Shown one piece after another: positions 58,042 through 64,000 of a stretch of DNA of 64,000 nucleotides (its first letter is position 1; each line of letters begins with the position of its first letter). The notes below the pieces were generated by a model. It saw nothing but the letters and a program-made list of their open reading frames with translations. It did no database searches and had not been told where the DNA came from. The position numbers and the translations under genes were made by a program. The stretch comes from Rhizophagus irregularis (Eukaryota; Glomeromycota; Glomeromycetes; Glomerales; Glomeraceae), in the NCBI RefSeq assembly GCF_026210795.1, contig NC_089438.1, positions 1,695,501 through 1,759,500 on the forward strand, read 5' to 3'.

Positions 58042-58291
58042 GGTCATCAGTCCTTATCAAAAAATACGAGAATACCTGATGACAAGGTTACATGGTCATC
58101 AATCCTTATTAAAAAATGCAAGGATACCTGATGATAAGGTTACATGGTCATCAATCCTTGTCGAAAAAATGCATGATACCTGATGATAGCGTTATTATCA
58201 TTATCAATCCTTCGTCGAAAAAATGCAAGGATACCTGATGATAAGGTTACATGGTCATCAGTCCTTGTCAAGAAATATGAGGATACCCGAT
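58042..58291. repeat. ~52-bp hairpin-forming tandem repeat, five copies
   Basis: Units begin GGTCATCA(A/G)TCCTT at 58042, 58094, 58146, about 58199 and 58253. Each unit ends ATACCTGATGATAAGGTTAC. Within a unit TCATCAATCCTTG can pair with CAAGGATACCTGATGA, leaving a loop of about 8 bases (TCGAAAAAATG). Both stem sides vary together in some copies (CCTTG/CAAGG, CCTTAT/ACGAG less well). It lies between the F-box and 2C-adaptor-like genes and has no open frame. It could be an origin-like, packaging or termination site of the element, which is inference. Confidence 0.8.
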
Positions 58292-58316
58292 AAATAAGCT
58301 ACTCCTGTTAGTCCAT

Positions 58317-58721
58317 TCATACCACTCCCAGTCCCCAAGGATCGCCTCCCCATCTTTGTTCACTTAATGCATACTCTATGGTTTCCCTCTCTTGGGGGTC
58401 CACGACCATCCCATTCCTAAGCATTTTTTCCATAATATAAAGCTGATCCTCGGTAAGGCAGTTTATCCATCTTTTATAGAGGTCGTTTACATCTTCAAAC
58501 GTTATCCAGTCAATTTCCCTCTTTATATAATGCTTTCCGAGAGCTCGGATTTCACAGTACACATCCCTGATCGTAGTGGCATAATTTTTCCACCTCTTAT
58601 ATGCCTCTCGACGAACTTCCTGCCACCACACTCTATCTACCTTACTCGCTGCAATAAGGTCAGTATCCGGGATTTTTGTGACAATGCGTTCGACTATTTC
58701 TACTGGTAACCGGTCTAACAT
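58317..58721 (-). CDS. F-box-like protein carried in the element
   Basis: An intact frame of 134 residues. The N-terminus MLDRLPVEIVERIVTKIPDT + DLIAASKVDRVWWQEVRREA fits the F-box pattern LPxEIxxxIxxxLxxxDLxxxxxVxRxWxx. F-box proteins bind Skp1 and bring targets to SCF ubiquitin ligases. The C-terminal part (YIKREIDWITFEDVNDLYKR) is helical and of unknown role, with no LRR, WD40 or other usual target-binding repeats. Viruses and mobile elements sometimes use F-box genes to steer host protein turnover; whether this one does so is inference. Codon use and GC content match the element rather than the surrounding host genes. Confidence 0.7.
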   Translation of the reverse strand: MLDRLPVEIVERIVTKIPDTDLIAASKVDRVWWQEVRREAYKRWKNYATTIRDVYCEIRALGKHYIKREIDWITFEDVNDLYKRWINCLTEDQLYIMEKMLRNGMVVDPQERETIEYALSEQRWGGDPWGLGVV

Positions 58722-58814
58722 GATGTTATGTTACTTATACTATAGCCATCTTCAATTACTGTACGCCCATTACAAATGGATAAAAAATATAAACTAAATT
58801 CGTACAGGAGCCGC

Positions 58815-59084
58815 TTATGCAAGAAGTTCTGCTAAGGTTTTCTCAGCCTCATTCATAGTGACAGCTCGCTTTGGGGGACCTGTTAATGAGTCCTTAGTTA
58901 CATTATAATACAACTCGAAGAGGGCCTCAAGTTTGTCTAAAAGAGCTTGTTTATTCTTGTATGATTCACGAATCTTTGCTATCTTAGCAGTATATGCTGC
59001 ATTATCTGGGAAGAGTTTTCTGGCCACGAACTTCACATATGATACAGGAGACTTTGCTGTCTGGATTCTCTTGATATACTTCAC
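58815..59084 (-). CDS. Unknown 89-aa helical protein (possibly the second half of a split gene)
   Basis: It starts MKYIKRIQTAKSPVSYVKFV and is rich in K/A/L/E, ending MNEAEKTLAELLA. Its ATG overlaps the stop of the upstream frame (59081-59287) by four bases (ATGA). This could be translational coupling, unusual for a fungus, or a frameshift splitting one protein of about 155 residues. No family is recognised. Confidence 0.45.
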   Translation of the reverse strand: MKYIKRIQTAKSPVSYVKFVARKLFPDNAAYTAKIAKIRESYKNKQALLDKLEALFELYYNVTKDSLTGPPKRAVTMNEAEKTLAELLA

Positions 59085-59287
59085 ATGATCCTGGACAAGG
59101 TAGCTGGTTTTGCTAAACCCTTGAATACTAATGCGACTACTATAGTGTCTTTCAATGCACGGATAATCTTGAGGACAGTTTCATCAGAGACAATGGTGAA
59201 CTGATTGTGTGATGCATCATAAATAACTTTATCACTAATGCTGTCAGCGCTGTTAATAATGCTTGCTAATTCGGTATATGTTGACAC
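59081..59287 (-). CDS. Unknown 68-aa protein (possibly the first half of a split gene)
   Basis: It starts MSTYTELASIINSADSISDK and ends LAKPATLSRIM, overlapping the next frame by four bases. The order S-T-Y-T-E-L, DASHNQFTIVSDETVLKIIR reads like a complete N-terminal domain. No motif is recognised. It lies just downstream of the DNA polymerase gene on the same strand. Confidence 0.45.
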   Translation of the reverse strand: MSTYTELASIINSADSISDKVIYDASHNQFTIVSDETVLKIIRALKDTIVVALVFKGLAKPATLSRIM

Positions 59288-59400
59288 GATTCCTTATACT
59301 TTTTTGTACTTTGTAATAAATAGGAATCTTCAAATTGACTTTACATTCAAGCAAGAAAAAATATATATACCTACTGTAAATCCAACCGCATTCTTGGCAA

Positions 59401-61286
59401 TCATGTCCAGATAACCTTGTTTGCATTTTTCACATGGCAGTATCCTGCGGTTTCAAACTTGAGAGCTTTCAATGCTTTGGATGCATTTTCTGGACAAGTG
59501 ATAAGTGTAGGACTACTCGGCTGTTCCTCTAGAATAAATCCATCTGTATGGATGCGTCGTACTTTATCCTTATATGGTTCTAATAACTCTGAAGTCATCT
59601 TCCGTCCATGTGCTAATAAGAATGGAGCGATCCTAGGATACTCACCCTTGAAGGGACTACCTGGGTTTGTGAACTGGAATCGCCACTGGTCAGATCCTAC
59701 TGGTACGATGGAGTCAAGTGTGTGGCCTTCTGGAAACTTGAATGGATCTGTTTGATCTGTGGTGAGTGTCTTGTAATTGCGTTTCCTCTACAGTGCTTTT
59801 CCCCATAGTGTATTGAGAACTCTCTTTGCAACACGACCGGCCACGCCACCCTGGTTCTTTATATTGAAGAGAAAGTGGACATACTCACCAAATATTACAG
59901 TCCCAGGAATTCTTGCTTCTCTGTCATATATCAAGGCATTTGGCTTTCCATCCTGGATTAACTGTATATCGAGTCCAAGTTTTTTTGCTCGTTGTAAGTC
60001 AATGAATGTATAGACTCCCCTCTTATTCTGTCGGAAGAGAATATCATTACCACTTACCTTGCCCTTGGGCGCTCCCTGGGAGCTAGCACGAAATAATCCA
60101 TACAAGGCATAACCTCTATGGTCTACAAAGTCTTTGAGTATTTGAAACTTACCTTGTCGGATTGGAAAGTTTGCATTTAATTGCTGAATACTTGGATATA
60201 AACTTGTCACGTCGTATTGCCTTCCATAGCCCTTCCATTCATTGTCTGCCCAAATAAGACCTCCCATTATTGCATCACTTATCCACTCTGCTTCGACTGG
60301 GTCAAGAGGATCATTGGCTGGAACCCCTACACTAAACCGTGCAAAAGAAAAAGCAGTGGCAGTTCTCTTGTACGACCAGTTGTGGTAAGATAAGTCGATT
60401 CCTAGACCGAACTTCTTTGTAGCCTGTAGGAAGGAATCCCGCTCTTCATGGATCCTCTGGTATGTTTCCTCAAGTGTTTCATATATTCCAGTTTTACAAT
60501 TCTCGATAGGGATGAAGGAGTAACTATCAGAGTTCTTACCTTTCTGAAACTGTCCAACTGTAAGAGACTTAACTGTCTTACCATTGTATATTGTTACTAC
60601 ATTATTAACCCCATCTTCACGATAAACAAAGGGGGAGACTTTTTGTTTTCTATCTAATTTGCTAGGGTGGAGTCTTCCGGGATTCAGTGCAAGAGAGTAG
60701 TGGCCTTGCATGGATGCTTGCTTGAGTACGTCCTGTCAGATTTGCTTTTGGAAATTCGAGTGGAATCCCCTACAATATTAAGTGCAAGGCTTCCTGCAAG
60801 TTGTTCAACCTTATCCATATATGAGACTGGAACTGGAAGCATCACGATTGAGACCTAATGCCTTTTTGATATACTCGGGCTTTTTGATTGACTTTGGCAT
60901 TTTAGAGAATGTGCCGTAGATATATTTCAGGCATTCATACAGGCAATCATTTAGCTCCCCGTTGCAACCCCCTGCAACCGGTGGGGCATCTCTCACATAA
61001 ATTATGAATCGTTCAAAATAATCGGGGTCTGCATCATCCGGTAGTTGTGCTTCGTCGTAGTGGTCCAAGAGTGAGAAGAGGCTGGCTGGTTGGTTTCCTG
61101 ATGTCCATCCACCGGGTTTCCAGTTTTCATAGGGAAGCAGAATCTGAAATTTATGTGTCGGATACCGGGATTGGAGTTGCTGTCCAAGTCTGGCAATAGC
61201 TCCCTAGAAAATCTTGCGCCTGAATACTGTAGTTCTTTGATATCTGGTCTTGTAGGCAAAGCACGTGCAATTTTTGAATAGGCCAT
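59401..61286 (-). pseudogene. Family B DNA polymerase of the Maverick/viral type, disrupted
   Basis: It starts MAYSKIARALPTRPDIKELQ. Frame changes are needed near 61070, 60830 and 60710. The best-kept part (60711-59788) contains motif A YDVTSLYPSI and motif B KRVLNTLWGKAL, then an in-frame TAG at 59790-59788; the frame continues RKRNYKTLTTDQTDPF and on to motif C, RRIHTDGFIL, and stops at 59401. Motif C normally reads DTD; here the first Asp is His. An N-terminal region (NGELNDCLYECLKYIYGTF) precedes the polymerase core. A protein-primed mode, as in Mavericks, is plausible but not shown. At least three frameshifts and one stop make it inactive. Confidence 0.75.
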
Positions 61287-61369
61287 TTGATATAACTATG
61301 AATTGTATTCAATTGTAATATAGGTTTTTTATATAAAAAATATAAGATAACTAAGAGGCGCTTATCTTA

Positions 61370-61750
61370 TTAAAAGGAGTCAATCATATCACAGGCCTCA
61401 TCAATATCCAGCTCGTCTACAAATCCATTAGCGGCTTCCCATTCACGTTCCATATCAGTTTTTGGACGTTCCTCTGGGATTTCTCGTGCCTTACCCTTAT
61501 TCATCTTCATAGTTTCATAACCGGAGGTGGTAGGGATAATCTCGGCATCATGATCCTCCTTATATGCTCTTATTAGATCTGCGAGTTCTTTACGGCTAGG
61601 TGTTTTAGGTAAGTACCCATTATATTCTATCCAGTCCTTGAAGCGGTCTACTACCTCCCTAAGGTGATACTGGTACTCGTCCTCAATACGTGTTGTGGGA
61701 CATTCCTCTACTTCAAACGCGAGTATTTCCCAGTCATAGTTGTCTGACAC
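61370..61750 (-). CDS. Unknown acidic 126-aa element protein
   Basis: An intact frame starting MSDNYDWEILAFEVEECPTT and ending DELDIDEACDMIDSF. It is acidic, with a helical middle (YQYHLREVVDRFKDWIEYNG, RKELADLIRAYKEDHDAE) and no known motif. It lies between the polymerase and the large inverted repeat. The role is unknown; the position and strand suggest it belongs with the replication genes. Confidence 0.5.
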   Translation of the reverse strand: MSDNYDWEILAFEVEECPTTRIEDEYQYHLREVVDRFKDWIEYNGYLPKTPSRKELADLIRAYKEDHDAEIIPTTSGYETMKMNKGKAREIPEERPKTDMEREWEAANGFVDELDIDEACDMIDSF

Positions 61751-61847
61751 GTCTTTGGTACTTAGCCCATAAATCCTTACCTGTATTGCGTTACATCATC
61801 AAGACTGTCCTTCGAATTTCGACCCACGCTTACACTGGCCGTAAAAT
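61751..61847. other. Short gap left of the large inverted repeat
   Basis: Nothing recognised. It separates the start of the acidic protein gene from the inverted repeat. Confidence 0.25.
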
Positions 61848-62114
61848 CAATATATCGGGTAGCAGATACGTATCAGATATGTACCCGATATGTGTAGTAT
61901 TAATGCAGAAAATCGGGTACCGATATGTGTAAGATATATGTAAATATATATATCATATACATATCGGGAGATCGATACGTATATGTATATGTAAATGATA
62001 TGTGACGATATATATATTTACACATATCTTACACATATCGGGTACCCGATTTTCTGCATTAATACTACACATATTGGATACATATCTGATACATATCTGC
62101 TACCCGATATATTG
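61848..62114. repeat. Large inverted repeat: two ~107-bp arms with a 51-bp loop
   Basis: The left arm 61848-61955 begins CAATATATCGGGTAGCAGAT; the right arm 62007-62114 ends with its complement (GCTACCCGATATATTG). Both arms share ATGTGTAGTATTAATGCAGA and AAATCGGGTACCGATATGTG (right arm GGGTACCCGA). They match along almost the whole length with few differences. The spacer itself is partly palindromic (CATATACATATC and GATACGTATATGTATATG). The whole can fold into one long hairpin. It is non-coding, sits between the acidic gene and the helicase, and is either a MITE inside the element or a functional site such as an origin. Confidence 0.85.
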
Positions 62115-62246
62115 GTTTTCGAATTAGCGTTACGATCCCATCGCGAATGCTTTCCAGGTGCTCGAGTACCTTCCTTTGGTTCAGGGTCCCAGTCAACTTC
62201 TAGTTCTCGTGCGGGTCTGGGATAATTGCTCTTTAGGAGTGGCTTC

Positions 62247-62375
62247 GTGGGTCAGGCTTAGCGGACAGATGCAGAAAATTCTGTGGGAGACGGGTTGTCT
62301 TCGGTGGGAGCTGGTTCTCTGGGTCAGGCTTAGTGACAGATGCAGAAAATTCTCCCCAGAAAATTCTGCGGGAGA
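62247..62375. repeat. Direct repeat, about 72-bp period, two copies
   Basis: GGGTCAGGCTTAG followed by GACAGATGCAGAAAATTCT occurs at about 62249 and 62321, with GGGAGACGGGTTG / GGGAGACTCGGGTTG after each copy. A short partial AGAAAATTCT copy follows. It lies in the disordered C-terminal extension of the helicase gene on the other strand and probably arose by local duplication. Confidence 0.65.
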
Positions 62376-62631
62376 CTCGGGTTGTTGTTCAGGAGCTGGG
62401 TTCACAGTTGTAAAATCTGAGTCAGATAGCAAGTCATCTAAGACGTCGCAGTAGTCATCAACAGCTTTAAGTGCAGGTTCTTCAGCAGGCGGCTCATCTT
62501 CTTGATCAGGTTCCTCATCGGATAGATAACAGTCGAGAAGCTATCTATAGGTTCATCAGTATCTGACTCTATAGGAGCTGGAGATTCCTCAGGAATAGGA
62601 TCCTCATTGATGACAGGTGCGGGTTTTACCT

Positions 62632-64000
62632 TCAAGCAATCGGGCTTAAGTGGTACTGGTGGTGGAGTCTTTTGGTTTTGCGGTTCAGAGCAACACCGAC
62701 AGAAGCGGGTTTTTCCTCAGCAGGTTTCTCAACAACTGGCTCTACTTCCTCTTGATCTAATTGTGCTTCCTGTATGTCTTGTGTCTCCTGGATTACTCTA
62801 CTAAAATTCTTCGCAATTTTTGCTTTATCTAGTATGTAATAGTTTATTCTAGCACCTGAACGTCTTGGGCGAGTTTTAGGAATAAATTGCTTAATCTCCA
62901 TACCAAACTTATTATCACTAAGTGTTTTGTTTTCGCCCTTCTCACTGCACCAATTCTGGTAAGTGCTATAGAAATTTGTACAAGGAATTTCAAGTGTATC
63001 ACAATTGTCGGGCCACATCATTTCAAGGTAATATTGTATGAAACGCTGGGGATTTGGAATACTTGCTTCGATTAGCTCCTGTTTCATTTAGATCAGTATC
63101 GATAGATCGGGGATTGAAGCTAGTTAAGTCTCGGCTAAGTAAATAGGACATGAAGGAACTGGCTGTATCCGGATTTTCTAATACTTTTACGAGAGAACCA
63201 AGTATTCTCTATTGCCCTTATATTTGGCTGAGACGTTGCTACAAATCTTTCATCTCCCATTTCTATACGGATTGGCATAGCATGATTACTGAGGATCATG
63301 TAGCCAGCAAAGTCATCAATAACCTTCGCATCTATCCCCTTTTCCCCGATAGAGATGTAAGGCTCGGTGATTAAACTCTTGAGTCGGTTGTTTGCCCCGT
63401 GCCATTCCTTGCCTGACATATCGCATTCATTGAGGATGATAAGTTTTTTGGCACGAACAGCCGCATTGAACCTTCCCATTACATCTTCAAGACGCGTAGT
63501 GGAGAGGAAGTTTTCACGGCCGAGAATACGTTCTCCGATAAAATCGGTTAAGATATTCTTACCTACATCTGTGGTGGACTGCGCATAATAATTGCGTCGT
63601 ACCGGGTTTTTTGTCGGGATTTTGAACCAGAAATGCAAGCCAGTTGAGGATGTACGTGGTTAACTGCTTGTCCTCTGCACACCATACCTCATGAACATGT
63701 CGAATGATTGGATTAACTAGGTTCGGTTTGATGTGCTCAGCGGGTTGAGCCCTGAAACCTAGAAAGAGATTGAAGAATTCAGGATTATACTTTGGCGCGT
63801 TTGGGGGATAAGGCATGAAGTTTACATCTGTATAACAGATCTTTGTGACTGAGGCTTGGATAAGAAGGTCCTTTAACTTGATGGATGTGGTCATACCATC
63901 ATCTTCTCCCCTGCATCCGACCGAATACTTACCTTGCGCTTAGTAGAAATTCCCTTGAGATCTGCAGCAAACTCGAAGTATACGCTTCCATTATAAGCCT
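62632..64000 (-). pseudogene. SF3 D5-like primase-helicase, multiply frameshifted, 5' end outside window
   Basis: The reading enters from the right edge. A frame change near 63910 leads to YNPEFFNLFLGF, then VWCAEDKQLTTYILNWLAFL, typical of D5-type helicases. The frame breaks again near the Walker A region (about 63600) and resumes at STTDVGKNILTDFIGERILG, KLIILNECDMSGK (Walker B) and LSNHAMPIRIEMGDERF (motif C and arginine finger). Two more frame changes lie near 63150 and 63090. The C-terminal winged-helix part, FYSTYQNWCSEKGENKTLSD + NKFGMEIKQFIPKTRPRRSG, is the D5 C-terminal domain. An acidic P/E-rich tail may extend to 62190. The helicase would unwind DNA at the element origin; four or more breaks make this copy inactive. 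Confidence 0.75.

Larger units (their letters stand above)
51282..64000. mobile_element. Decayed Maverick/Polinton- or virophage-like DNA element, right end outside window
   Basis: From about 51.3 kb to the right edge the GC content rises, introns vanish and genes pack closely on both strands. The set includes a retroviral-type integrase with the Maverick-style GRHKQQS segment, a family B DNA polymerase, an A32/FtsK-like packaging ATPase and an SF3 D5-like helicase. These four are the core of Mavericks/Polintons and relatives such as Mavirus-type virophages. Also present are zinc-ribbon, 2-cysteine-adaptor-like, F-box, coiled-coil and Gag/retropepsin-like genes. No capsid genes, adenain-like protease or terminal repeats are seen, but the element continues beyond 64000. 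Many frames are broken, while neighbouring host genes are intact. Confidence 0.75.

Overview
The window reads as nuclear DNA of a fungus. It is very AT-rich, its genes are split by short GT-AG introns, and its gene content is eukaryotic. The best guess is an arbuscular mycorrhizal fungus (Glomeromycotina, Rhizophagus-like), inferred from the extreme AT content, a SAM/AAA-like-ATPase/PD-(D/E)XK gene, Plavaka-type and hAT-type transposon remains, and a large Maverick/Polinton-like element. No rRNA gene was found, so the species is inferred.

Region 1 (1-21.2 kb) is a compact block of apparently intact host genes whose splice models close in frame: the 3' end of a UBZ-type zinc-finger gene; COA1-like cytochrome oxidase assembly factor (-); a 1027-residue repeat protein of unknown function (+); an RRN7/TAF1B-type RNA polymerase I core factor (-); an SLC41/MgtE-type divalent cation transporter (-); an EVI5/Gyp5-type TBC Rab-GAP (+); an unknown protein with paired CX3C motifs (+); a small RanBP2-type zinc-finger protein with a presequence-like N-terminus (-); and an FG/NUP98-N-like nucleoporin (-).

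Region 2 (21.2-41.6 kb) is mostly non-coding, extremely AT-rich DNA. It holds a hAT-type MITE with 8-bp flanking repeats, a ~0.29-kb tandem array, other small tandem arrays, three foldback/MITE elements and transposon relics. One intact gene, a LITAF-domain protein, lies at 31.2-31.7 kb.

Region 3 (41.6-51.1 kb) has an eight-exon gene joining a SAM domain to an AAA-like ATPase and a PD-(D/E)XK nuclease, a 50-bp minisatellite, a small Myb/trihelix-like gene, and a multi-exon Plavaka-type (CACTA/CMC) transposase with stops and a frameshift.

Region 4 (about 51.3 kb to the right edge) is richer in GC and nearly intronless. It looks like a decayed Maverick/Polinton- or virophage-like DNA element: a retroviral-type integrase with the GRHKQQS signature, family B DNA polymerase, A32/FtsK-type packaging ATPase and SF3 (D5-like) helicase. 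It also holds zinc-ribbon, 2-cysteine-adaptor-like and F-box genes. Unexpectedly, a Gag-like/retropepsin-like gene and a long coiled-coil gene lie among them. Many of its genes carry frameshifts or stops while the host genes do not, so the element is probably dead. No capsid gene and no right end are visible, because the element runs off the window.
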